Origin: Lineus longissimus
Taxonomy: Eukaryota > Nemertea > Pilidiophora > Heteronemertea > Lineidae
Assembly (NCBI RefSeq): GCF_910592395.1
Contig: NC_088313.1
Span: forward strand, 1,616,501-1,680,500
Reading direction: 5' to 3'
DNA: 64,000 nucleotides
In this document: positions 34,682-44,315 of the stretch, one piece after another
How the letters are laid out: each line of letters starts with the position of its first letter
Position numbering within the stretch: the stretch's first letter is position 1
The notes under the pieces: generated by a model
Seen by the model: only the letters and a program-made list of their open reading frames with translations
The model's database searches: none
Told to the model about the DNA's origin: nothing
Position numbers and translations under genes: made by a program

Positions 34682-36388
34682 TCAACACCAGCCTGGATAC
34701 ATAATATGGTCCTTAACAAACTTCATTGCTTTGTTTCTGTGTCCAGTTTCATCCTGCAATTTGACAGCACGCGCCTTCTCCTTGCCAATTCTAGTTTTTA
34801 ACTTTTCAACAACATCCGGTAACAATCTTGCCAAGTCGAATTTTTCCTCTGGGTCCGCCTCAATATCAAAAAGCATCGTATCTGAAACTATCGTATCGCA
34901 CTTTTGAGTCCTGAAGTATTCGTCTGGCTTCATCCAGCAGTTAGGATCGCCATGAGGCTCCGGACCTTGCCTGATACTCCACGCATACGTGCTATCGACG
35001 GGGTTCCCTTGGATTAACTTGTACTTTCCAACCCGGATAGCAGCGGTACGTTTTGGGTCGAATTCGTACATAAATGTGTATCTTTCCGGGCGAGATGTTC
35101 TACCTGTGCGGATGGGTTCCCACAAGTCTATACCATCGTACCCCATTTTGTGGTGTCTTATTCCGATAGCGCTCAAGAGTGTCGGAAACCAATCCACCAC
35201 ATGAAATAGTCCCCGGTAGACCCGTCCAGGATTGGCTAACAGTGGGCTGTGAATAAACGCGGGCACGTGGGTTCCACCTTCCCAGGCAGTGAACTTGCCA
35301 CCCCGGAATGGCAGGTTATTCCCGCCATTAGATATCTCGCCTCCATTATCAGACACGAAGACGATGAGCGTGTTCTCATAGAGACCAGTTTGTTTCAGTG
35401 TGTCCACAAGATGGCCTACAGCCTGGTCCATTGCATGTGCGGAGTTGGTAATAACACGCCTGTTGGGTATATTCGTAGAACTATTTACATGATATCGCAC
35501 CGGCGGATCCTCTTGGGGTCCATGAACGTTCTGGAATGCAAGATAAAGGAACATCGGCTTTCCATTTCCATGCTCTTGGGCGTGAGCCTTAGTGATGCTT
35601 ACCGCCCTTGCGCTGTATAGATCAGTAGAATAAGTCTTTGCTGTATCGAAATACGGCTCGTCGTTTTGCCATAATTCGTAAAAACCGTGATGAATATGAG
35701 TGTAATAATCCCCAGTGCTGAATCTATATCCGAAAAATGAATCAAAACCTCTGTGTGTCGGGGTGTAATTTGAGCTGCAGTGGCCCAAATGCCATTTCCC
35801 GACTGCATGCGTAGCATAACCCTCCTCGCGAAGAACCTCGGATATCATCGGAATATTCGTCGGGACGTGCTTAGTTTGAAATTCCTCGATTACCCGATGG
35901 TGCAGCCCCATGCGATGAGCATAATAACCAGTCAAGCTGGCGGCTCTCGAGGGAGTGCAGGTAGGATAGGCGTAATATTTATCCAAAACAACACCAGTTT
36001 CTGCTAACTGTTCAAGATTTGGCGTCACCATATCTTTGTTGTGCCAGCTGACATCATTCCATCCATAATCGTCGCCTACGATGAAAACAATATGCGGACG
36101 CTGTTTGGCCTGATTTATCTCTAATTTAACCTGTTTTGGTTCAGGTGGTTTGATGACATGGTTGTGTGGTCTATTTAAAGCGTGTACTAAAATAATAAGT
36201 ACGAATATTGCTATCACAACGCCAGTTATTATCAATAGCATTTTCCTTGTTCGAAGTTTCTTTTTGACATTGCGCCATGCGTTCCTATTGAGATATGAGG
36301 GCTTGACATCATAATGGTGTTTGGTCGAGACATTTCGTACCTTTTCATCATCAAGTAATGCCCTCTGAGCATTGGGTGGGTTCTCCAT
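34682..36388 (-). CDS. Arylsulfatase B/I/J-type sulfatase, membrane-anchored
   Basis: Hydrolyses sulfate esters; ARSB-type relatives act on N-acetylgalactosamine-4-sulfate in glycosaminoglycans. The predicted protein has 568 residues, all in one exon. A basic stretch (about 41-49) precedes one hydrophobic segment at 50-69, with no signal cleavage site seen, which suggests a type II membrane protein with the catalytic domain in the secretory lumen. The catalytic set is complete: D106-D107 in GDDYGWND, C144 in CTPSR (formylglycine precursor), R148, GKWHLG with K198 and H200, NVHGP with H289, SDNGG with D347-N348, and GGKFTAWEGG with K365. The family-typical RGFDSFFGY block lies at 213-221. I chose the ATG at 36388 because a splice acceptor lies 9 bp upstream; the open frame above it is intron. 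The exact substrate is not predictable. Confidence 0.95.
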   Translation of the reverse strand: MENPPNAQRALLDDEKVRNVSTKHHYDVKPSYLNRNAWRNVKKKLRTRKMLLIITGVVIAIFVLIILVHALNRPHNHVIKPPEPKQVKLEINQAKQRPHIVFIVGDDYGWNDVSWHNKDMVTPNLEQLAETGVVLDKYYAYPTCTPSRAASLTGYYAHRMGLHHRVIEEFQTKHVPTNIPMISEVLREEGYATHAVGKWHLGHCSSNYTPTHRGFDSFFGYRFSTGDYYTHIHHGFYELWQNDEPYFDTAKTYSTDLYSARAVSITKAHAQEHGNGKPMFLYLAFQNVHGPQEDPPVRYHVNSSTNIPNRRVITNSAHAMDQAVGHLVDTLKQTGLYENTLIVFVSDNGGEISNGGNNLPFRGGKFTAWEGGTHVPAFIHSPLLANPGRVYRGLFHVVDWFPTLLSAIGIRHHKMGYDGIDLWEPIRTGRTSRPERYTFMYEFDPKRTAAIRVGKYKLIQGNPVDSTYAWSIRQGPEPHGDPNCWMKPDEYFRTQKCDTIVSDTMLFDIEADPEEKFDLARLLPDVVEKLKTRIGKEKARAVKLQDETGHRNKAMKFVKDHIMYPGWC

Positions 36389-36397
36389 TTCAAAAAT

Positions 36398-36756
36398 CTG
36401 AAATATAAACGAAGATGTATCAAGCTCCAAGCGCGATATTCAGAATATTAGATTATCAAGTCGACACGCTTTAAATTATGTGCCGAGAATGGGTATGAAT
36501 GGCAATTTGATTTATTCATACTTATTAATCTAACCATATCATTATTGTAACAAAAGAAAATGAAAAAATATTTTTAGGTATAAATTTGTGGATATTCTTT
36601 ACAGACCTATCACTGAACTCACTTCACACTGTATTAAACACGAAAGAAGGTTGAAGAATGTTCAGGAACGGCCACTAAAAGAAATTGTACACATGCCAAA
36701 TTATCATAGTGATGCAATGCGCAAATTTATTAATGAGAAAGAATTTTTATACTTAC
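36398..36756 (-). other. Predicted 5'-leader intron of the sulfatase gene
   Basis: On the minus strand a GCGTG|GTAAGTAT donor (intron starts at 36756) and a TTTATATTTCAG acceptor (ends at 36398) bound a 359-bp intron just before the start codon. The presumed first exon above 36757 shows no in-frame ATG and would be non-coding. Confidence 0.65.
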
Positions 36757-36816
36757 CACGCAGAGACTCGTAAATAATTTGATTTCGATTGATAAACATA
36801 GAGGCCAATGAGTAGA

Positions 36817-36822
36817 TTTATA
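36817..36822 (-). promoter_or_regulatory. TATA box candidate for the sulfatase gene
   Basis: TATAAA on the minus strand (CTATAAAT), about 60 bp upstream of the leader-exon donor. A start site about 30 bp downstream would give a leader exon of roughly 30 nt. Confidence 0.4.
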
Positions 36823-36842
36823 GCATTTTAACCATATCCTTA

Positions 36843-36912
36843 ACAGCCTTTGGTCTATACACAGAGCTAGGCAAAATACAGCCTTTGGTCTATACACAGA
36901 GCTAGGCAAAAT
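36843..36912 (+). repeat. 35-bp tandem duplication
   Basis: Two perfect units containing ACAGCCTTTGGTCTATACAC, starting at 36843 and 36878. It lies in the 5' flank of the sulfatase gene, next to a second tandem duplication. Confidence 0.9.
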
Positions 36913-36917
36913 ACAAA

Positions 36918-36995
36918 AGACGAGTCCTACTACTGTTGGGACTACATGCCCAAGTCAGACGAGTCCTACTACTGTTGGGACTACATGCCCAAGTC
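36918..36995 (+). repeat. 39-bp tandem duplication
   Basis: Two perfect units containing GACGAGTCCTACTACTGTTG, starting at 36918 and 36957. Each unit holds a small inverted repeat AGTCC...GGACT. It begins only 5 bp after the neighbouring 35-bp duplication. Confidence 0.9.
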
Positions 36996-37493
36996 AGGGT
37001 CAGTGTACACCCTGAGGTGCGTGAGCCGGAAAGATTACATAACACATGTATGTAAATAGTGAAATACTACACAATACGGCGGAATTTGTCGCTCTATTCC
37101 CCCTCATTTATGTTAGCTTCATAGTGAACGTGGCAATGTTTCAAGGCCTGATTTTTTCTTTGTATTTTATATAAAGCCTATAGCATGGCTGTAAGTCTAA
37201 TAATGGTATTGTCTGATATGCGTTGTCTACGATAAACATTAAGCGTGTTTAAAGTTTAAACATGTTAGCTTTATAGTTTAAACACATGTGTACTTTGCGA
37301 CTGATAGGCACGTATGCGTGTACATGTACACGTACTTTGGCTGGTCGTTTTATTGAAGCTATATAGGGTAGCCCAAAAAACGGACGACCATATTTCACCA
37401 CCCAGAGACGCAAAGTACTTTTACGGGTGTATGGGCCCGACCCCTTCGCTCATTAAATTCAAGGCGGGCCAGTGCTCGAACAAATATTCTAAA

Positions 37494-37737
37494 GGAAGTG
37501 ACTACTTGGCAAGCCCGGCTTACCAAACAGCGACTTTTTCTTGTCCTGAATGGAGAGCCGAACTCATTAATATTAAAGTAAAGTCTCCAGCTCGCCAAAC
37601 AGGGTAGATTTTTTACCTGTTTGGCAAGCCCGGCTGGCCGAACAGGGTGGCTTTTTAGTGCTGTTTGGCAAGCGGCTCTCTAAACAGGACAAAAAAAGAT
37701 GCCTGTTCGGCGAGCGGCTTGCCAAATAGACTTGGCC
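37494..37737 (-). mobile_element. 244-bp MITE, family C, copy 4
   Basis: Same 244-bp structure, in reverse orientation. The target duplication TATTCTAAA is perfect (37485-37493 and 37738-37746). One end reads GGCCAAGTCTATTTGGCAAG, differing slightly from other copies. Confidence 0.9.
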
Positions 37738-37746
37738 TATTCTAAA

Positions 37747-39567
37747 ACCATCATCATCAACATTATTCGGTCGGAGACCTCGTAGGCCTGTGGAATGTAG
37801 TATACACCAGTTTCGCTACCAGTGTGACTATTTTTTTCATCGCAACCAATTTAATTGCCATCGCTGCGTTGTTAGCAGTGTAAAGTTTGAAAAGTTATAG
37901 CCAAGAAAACATCATTACAGTTTTGCCTATTGTATCGTTCATCAATTCCGCGCCCGAAATATGTTTCGGCAAGGAAGACGATAGCTGCACAGAAAAGTTG
38001 CCAACAATTGTGTTTCAATTTATTAGTTAAAACGTTTCAATTATAAAGGAATATCACATCAAAAACTTCTCAAATCTCGTCTCCTAACTCAATGCATTGC
38101 GTTTTGAAAAACTGCAAGCGACGTCATTACCCCAGCCTCAAAGGAAACAATTTCTATACGGAACAATCCGGCATGGGCGACTATTCATAAGAATAATTCA
38201 GCAACAAAGACGCCGATTTGATAACTCTCAATTTGATGTCTCCGTCAAATTTCTGGTCTCATCATCAGGCAGCCCGATTATACACACACTAAACAAATGC
38301 TGAAAGGCAAGAAAAATCAACGTATCCCTAAATCAATTCGGGACCTAACGATTTGGCATGATAAGGCTTTTGATGTCGAAGAGTCCAATTAAGACTGCTT
38401 TCTGTCATTTCTGTTTCTTCAAGTCCCATGCCAAGTACACTTAGAAACGATCTGGAACAAATCTCACTTCAAGAGGAACATTCTAAAGCGCATCTGCAAC
38501 GATAAAACGCCTTTCATCATCGACACAGTCAGGCGTATAAAAACTTTGCCATGAAGTGGATTCGTTACAAAATCTCGTCTTGATTTCAAAAGCGCCGATG
38601 TCTTAACTTTATTTTGTAAATCGATCGGCGAGGTTACTACTCAAAAGCATGTTCGTCGTTTTAAGTGGCGTACGTGAGACCAGGCGATTCGAGAGAGACG
38701 AGATGGTCGTGAACCGTTCTTGCAAAGGACTGTTCTTAGGAGTTAGCAGTAATTGAATTCGCGTTGGAGCCCTGTTGATTGCTAGCTGCATGAGCAGACA
38801 ACTATTCCGCAAATTCACAACGGACGTATAGCAGTCAGTGATAGAGCGAGGAAACAAATTACTTTCTTATGGACTGGTATGTAAGGGTTGGACACTTGAC
38901 CATGCAGGCATGCAACTTCTAGGTAGCATACTCCCACTCTGATGGCCTCCCCAAATTTACATGAAGGTAACAACTTCCACAAAAGTTTATCGGTCTGCTC
39001 AACTCAATTTTACCTTCACTACTTCCGTGGGCAGTTGGAGTATACCATGACATAAAATCATCTTCATATCAATTAATTAGGAAAACCATTTAAAATATCA
39101 CGGCCATTAGAAGATGAGAACAACTTCACGTGACAAGTTTCTCTGGTTCATGGTTGTCTGTGAAAATGGCCGCAGGTACATTTCGCAAACCGTCTATTCA
39201 AAACTGACACTTTACAAAATGGTAATAGAAATCTTTCCGACAGGAAAAGCGGCGTAGGTGGAATTCAGCCCCCTTCAAAAATGCTATCACCTGAAAAGGT
39301 GGTACAATGACGTCTTCGGTAACAATTGGATTAACTCTTCAATAATCTTGTTGTTGAAGCAGCGACGACAATCAATACAATTAGCGAAACCCCATTTAGA
39401 TTTTTTACCTCAAACGTTTATCTTCATTAATGGAATTGCCAGTCGGAAAGTTCAAGATGCTTTGGGGTGTTCCTTGTAGCGGTGGTATTCAGGCGTCATT
39501 TGTCAGCAAGGAGGATGTTCTGAAAAAAAGTCCGTGTCTTCTCAACATTTAACCTTACAAGGTGATT
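37747..39567. other. Intergenic, no gene recognised
   Basis: Short open frames only, such as 38609-38857 (minus) and 38097-38303 (plus). No family resemblance or transposon ends noticed. Confidence 0.4.
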
Positions 39568-39941
39568 AATAGCATTCCGCGATAATGACGTCACTGCAGT
39601 TGCTGCCCTCTATTTCCCCATCGCTGAATTACAGGCAATGTCGGATAAACATGCGGTTTCGTAATGGATTCAGGCTTTCTAACTAGGGCAGTTAGATTCA
39701 ATCTGGCACATGTCCGAGTGTTGGAAATACTACATAATTGTTCTGAATATTTCTCTCTCGGACTCTATGGTATCATTCATGCTAAAAACAATGCAGGGTC
39801 AAAGATAATTGACTTTGAAATAAGCTCAAGTGCGTAGAAATAAGTGTCGATGTCCGACTGTCACGTGACTATAAAAACGTCATCAATATCTTATTCAAAT
39901 GACCTTGTGAGCTATAAATAGTAACGTCGCGGAATGCTATT
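39568..39941 (+). mobile_element. 370-bp MITE, family D, copy 1
   Basis: 374 bp with perfect inverted ends AATAGCATTCCGCGA. Two close relatives lie in reverse orientation at 41588-41957 and 58403-58773. The interior has no coding capacity. The end structure AATAGC...GCTATT could hide a TA target duplication (Tc1/mariner-like), but AA and TT outside the TA are conserved too, so the true ends are uncertain. Confidence 0.85.
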
Positions 39942-41225
39942 CGCGTGAGGCATTGGGAAAATGCTACTTGAAATAATTTAGAACGTGGCATCAGCTGTGC
40001 TGTTGTCCTTATAACATCATATCATGCATACGATTGTAAAGGGGAAAAAACACAGTCTAAAATTGGGCAAGTGATGTCATTCGGCACTAAAATTCACGCA
40101 GGTGACCGCAATATGTGTATCAAACTACAAGCACGAGGACATAAGAGCTCAATAGCCCCCCCCCCCCCTGTTGACTTCGCTTACAAAACACTTTGCAACA
40201 TGTTCAAAATGTCAAACTTACAGTACATGTACATGTACGTGTTAACTCTTAACAATTCGATATCACCCTGCCAATGCCGACCAAGATGGCATTGACGAAA
40301 TGAATGAGAAGAGTGGTATAGCGACTTGTCCTTGGCATTCCATTATCACGACCTTGTCACACCATCCCATCAGTCCAACAAAAGAAGGGATGATTGGAAA
40401 TCGGTAAGCCTTGGGAAAGTCATTACGTACACCATGGGAAGTACCGCTATTATTCCCGAAACGACTTGACTTATTTTCGTTGAACGTAGAGTGCCATTCT
40501 AAATACATTAATTTCTCGTTATCATATTCGTTCTTCCCTTTGACATGCTCGACTTGATTTTAGATGGGCTTTGGATACCAAAAAGGGTGATGGATCTTCT
40601 TTTGAAATCCTACGCCAAAAAAGAGGAACATTTGTTTCATACAAGGTGACAATTGGCATTCGTCGATTCATCAATCAAGCATCAATGAATCAATGAAACA
40701 AATATATCCTGATTCTTATATGGCTGTTAATGCATTTCCCTTTCAACACCGACTTGTATGCAGGTCCGTGCTTTCGGCACCGTAAATGTTTCTGTTGGGG
40801 ACTTACACCTGGCTACAACCGATAGCGAAACTGAAAAATGACAGCTACGGGTTTCGATCAGCTGTAGCAAATTTTTTGCACACTCCTCGTGGAAATCTCA
40901 TCAATCACTGCTTCAACACGTACAAATCTGATGTGTGTGTCACACCGTGACAGAGCGTACCGACTTAGCATCAATGCAATAAATGTAATTGCTGGTATTA
41001 GAATGGGGACGATACCAGAGTAATGGCGGGGTCCAACTGGTGGCCTCTGTGTGTCTTAGCGCAGTCTAATTTGATTGGTCATTAAAATGAGCGCGTCACT
41101 GTTGCGTCATTGGCCGGCGCGCAACTCGCACGTACGTTGCGCGTCACTGACGCGAAGCAGTGATGTCATTTGTGATTTGTACTGTAGCTGGGCGACTTCG
41201 TGTAAGTTGATAGGGCCCGCCCAAC
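39942..41225. other. Intergenic with low-complexity patches
   Basis: Contains a poly-C run at 40156-40168 and an ACATGTACATGTACGTG patch near 40224. GC-rich sequence around 41090-41160 has repeated GCGCGTCACTG words. No gene recognised. Confidence 0.4.
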
Positions 41226-41272
41226 ACCGAATAGGCCTACCGTATAGAGTATAGTTCTATGTGAACCCAGCC
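41226..41272 (-). repeat. Fragment of inverted-repeat element (solo end)
   Basis: Reverse complement of the terminal sequence seen at 41367-41406 (GGCTGGGTTCACA..AACTATACTCTATACGG), ending exactly at the GGCTGGG terminus. Probably the right end of a separate or rearranged copy. Confidence 0.6.
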
Positions 41273-41366
41273 TGGTGCACTTCTCGCTGAAATCATGCAG
41301 TTTTTCCCACTGTATTACGTTACTTCTATTGCGTATCCAGTACATGCAACCAGGTACAATACCTAA

Positions 41367-41580
41367 GGCTGGGTTCACAGAGAACTATACTCTATACGGT
41401 ATTCGGTATTTGGTATTTATACGAACTTGTACGATTCGGACTATTCGCGTCTATGGTGCCCGCCGAATAGTTCAGTCCTATATGTAATCCGGTAATTGAC
41501 CCAACCTTGATAGATTTCCACTATACCCGTGCCCTACGTAACGTAAACCGAATACCGCATAGAGTATAGCTCTCTGTGAA
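41367..41580 (+). mobile_element. MITE with 33-40-bp inverted ends, right end damaged
   Basis: The left end GGCTGGGTTCACAGAGAACT (41367-41406) matches the complement of 41548-41580 over about 33 bp. The last seven terminal bases expected at the right are missing. A family D MITE begins 8 bp further on, so a later insertion or deletion may have removed the terminus. Ends starting GGCTGGGTTCACA, with TAA just outside the left end, would fit PIF/Harbinger-type MITEs (inference). Confidence 0.65.
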
Positions 41581-41587
41581 AACACAC

Positions 41588-41957
41588 AATAGCATGCCGC
41601 GAAGTTACTATTTATAGCTCACAAGATCATTTGCATAAGATATTGATGACGTTTTAGTCACGTGACAGGCGGACATCGACACTTATTTCTACGCATTTGA
41701 GCTTATTCCAAAGTAAATTATCTTTGACCCTGCATTGTTTTTAGCATGAATGATACCATAGAGTCAGAGAGAGAAATATTCAGAACAATTATGTAGTATT
41801 TCCAACACTCGGACATGTGCCAGATTGAATCTAACTGCCCTAGTTAGAAAGCCTGAATCCATTACGAAACCGCATTTTGTCCGACATTGCCTGTAATTCA
41901 GCCATTGGGAAATAGAGGGCAGCAGCTGCAGTGACGTCATCTTCGCGGAATGCTATT
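41588..41957 (-). mobile_element. 370-bp MITE, family D, copy 2
   Basis: 370 bp, reverse orientation to copy 1, ends AATAGCATGCCGCGA and the complement of AATAGCATTCCGCGA. Highly similar to copies 1 and 3 over the full length. Confidence 0.85.
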
Positions 41958-43007
41958 CCTCAGTGATTTGCGACGATGCCTTCCGCTCTTTACATCATAA
42001 AATATGTGCAACTGGGCGTTATGCCACCGGCAAGTTTAGCCTTAGCATGGCATGATTGCATTAACATGTGTACTGTCCTTTTCAATATCGATATAATTCA
42101 TCTAGAAGCCATATCACATTTTGTTTCGCTGACAGGATTTTGAATAAGGCTGCATCAATTACGTAATCAAAAACTGCAAATTCTCCCGATGTGAATGAAA
42201 TCGCACTAAGATGAACATGAAAAGTCATCATTTTAAGTTTTTCAAAAGCCCTCACGTTGAGAGGCGTACGGCGATGACTTACGAATATAACAACTATCAA
42301 AATCGGATTAGGATGAATTCAAAACGTAGATGTACCGATGTTTTTTGTGAGCTACAGTTTGTCAAAACCAATAAAATTTAGGGGCGTTCGGCGAGTTACT
42401 ACTGTCAAGATTAAATTTTAGATTGAATTAAGTCCGATCGCATTTTGCACTTTTTTTCACTCTATCCTAGTATTTGTCGATGAATTGCCAGTGGTGTTCA
42501 TTCGAATTCTATCGTGGATCGGATCAAATCCGATTGGCAGTAAATTGGTTGTTGACAAAAACTGAGATCTGTCGACTCTTTGCTACAAAAAGATAGCAAT
42601 GCAATTAAGCTGGGATATTTGAATCATGCCTATGACTTACAAGGCATTTTTTAAAGTTCTATACCGCAGCAACGCCGTGATTAAAATCAAAGATTTATAA
42701 ATATGATATGATAGAAGACGTAGCTTGAAATTGAACGGTTATTTAATTGCCAGTCTGGTACATTTGGATCTTATTGCAGTACTGTATTACATTTAAGTGT
42801 AGTTCGACTGTTCATTCGTGACAGATTTCGGGGTTGGCACACAAGATCTAAGTCATTAAGCCTATTTCCATAAAAATGTTGGGTTTTTTATCGAGAATGA
42901 GGTAAGAATTCTCGACATTAAAACATGTGTATAAGTACTGGCATTTTTCTGGAACATCCTGTATACAATAGCGTGAAGAAAGCAAAGTGTCTCTGTTATC
43001 TTGGTAA
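41958..43007. other. Intergenic, no gene recognised
   Basis: AT-rich, only short open frames. Confidence 0.4.
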
Positions 43008-43205
43008 AAATATTTCTCCGTGGCTGCCCCTTATCTCTGGAATCGACTCCCCAAAGCAATTACATCTGCTGAGACCCTCACCCAATTCAAATCCCTTCTT
43101 AAAACACACTTGTTCAATCTTCACTTAAAAAAATAGAGGAGGCAGCGCTTTGAGCAGGGTGACCTGGAAAGGCGCTTTACAAATTCTATATTCATATTCA
43201 TTTAT
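43008..43205 (+). mobile_element. LINE 3' end, reverse transcriptase C-terminus remnant
   Basis: The frame from 43008 to the stop at 43134-43136 encodes VAAPYLWNRLPKAITSAE followed by LTQFKSLLKTHLFNLHLKK, the familiar C-terminal end of L2/CR1-type LINE reverse transcriptase proteins. A typical tail follows (GGCAGCGCTTTGAGC, then GGCGCTTTACAAAT and an ATTCATAT-rich end). It is strongly 5'-truncated, as expected for a dead LINE copy. Confidence 0.85.
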
Positions 43206-44135
43206 ATTTATATTGGTTATGCTGTTCTCGGCGACTTCTTACATGTGGTGCGGGAACATATGACGATTGTTATAACTGAGGATGAGAGTATATAGCTATA
43301 TAACAATGTTGGCTCTTCGGCACGGTTACCCGATTGGTAAGAAGATACTTCTCATTTTGGTAGGAAGGTACATGTAGCTTTGTCAATGCCGACTTGGTGA
43401 GTCTGTGCATGTCGATATATATGCTTATTTTTCGCCTTTCCAATCTGCTATATCCTGACGGAGTGCGACCACCGATGTATTCAATCATTGAGAGTAGACT
43501 TGATACTTTAAAAAACGGCTTATGTCCTCAGTCTTTGATATCATAAGTCCACATCTTATCATGCCGCATCATGTCAAGTCTGGGCTAATAATCCATATTG
43601 ATCATGTTGATTGCTTCAAATCTTGATTTATTTCGCACTGGAGATTATATTTGCTGTACATTCGGAGCTGGGTATCACAGTTGAGACAACCTCTGCCTTC
43701 TCTATACGCACAAAAATACATTTGATGTTGGTTGGTTGAGATTTTGAAAAGCGGGGTGTTAGTGTCAAATCTCATCTGTAATCCGCCGGAAAATAAACGG
43801 ATTGGGACGTTGAACTATCATGACACAGCTGTCAGAAAGCATGTCATAACATCCTTTTGACTTGTCAGTTCGTGCACAACTGAAAATGGACCACCAATCT
43901 TGGTTCGCGAACCAATGCCGCACCATCGAAAATCCACCAAGCGCGCACACCAGCGCTGCAGCTAGTTATAAAATCCGGCAACAGATGGCGCGCAAACAAT
44001 AAGCAGAAAGCACCATTTCGAAAGCGCCGCCTGTCGCCGAACCATCTAACTAGCTAATTGCCGATCCATTAGCGCGTACACCACGACAAAGCCGAGCTTT
44101 TAACAAGCCGGGCGAATTTGGACCGGCAATTTGTA
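43206..44135. other. Intergenic, no gene recognised
   Basis: Short open frames only. The sequence next to the MITE at 44140 (43960-44130) is more GC-rich, without clear repeat ends. Confidence 0.4.
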
Positions 44136-44139
44136 CCGG

Positions 44140-44311
44140 TGTAATGTTTTTGAGTGTTTCTGTTTTTGAGTGTTTCTCCTCATTGTTTAGGAACGCTCAA
44201 AAATAGATTGACAAGTTTTTCTGTGTATCCCCCCTATTGAAAAGTCGTGGTCTCTCCAGCTGCCTATTGTTTGGAAACACTGACACATGGGAAACAACCA
44301 CAGATGTTACA
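44140..44311 (+). mobile_element. CCGG-inserted MITE, family B, copy 2
   Basis: 172 bp, flanked by CCGG at 44136-44139 and 44312-44315. It matches the 156-bp copy at 28475 plus one extra 16-bp tandem unit (TGTTTTTGAGTGTTTC repeated) at its left end. Ends are TGTAATG and the complement of TGTAACATC. Confidence 0.88.
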
Positions 44312-44315
44312 CCGG

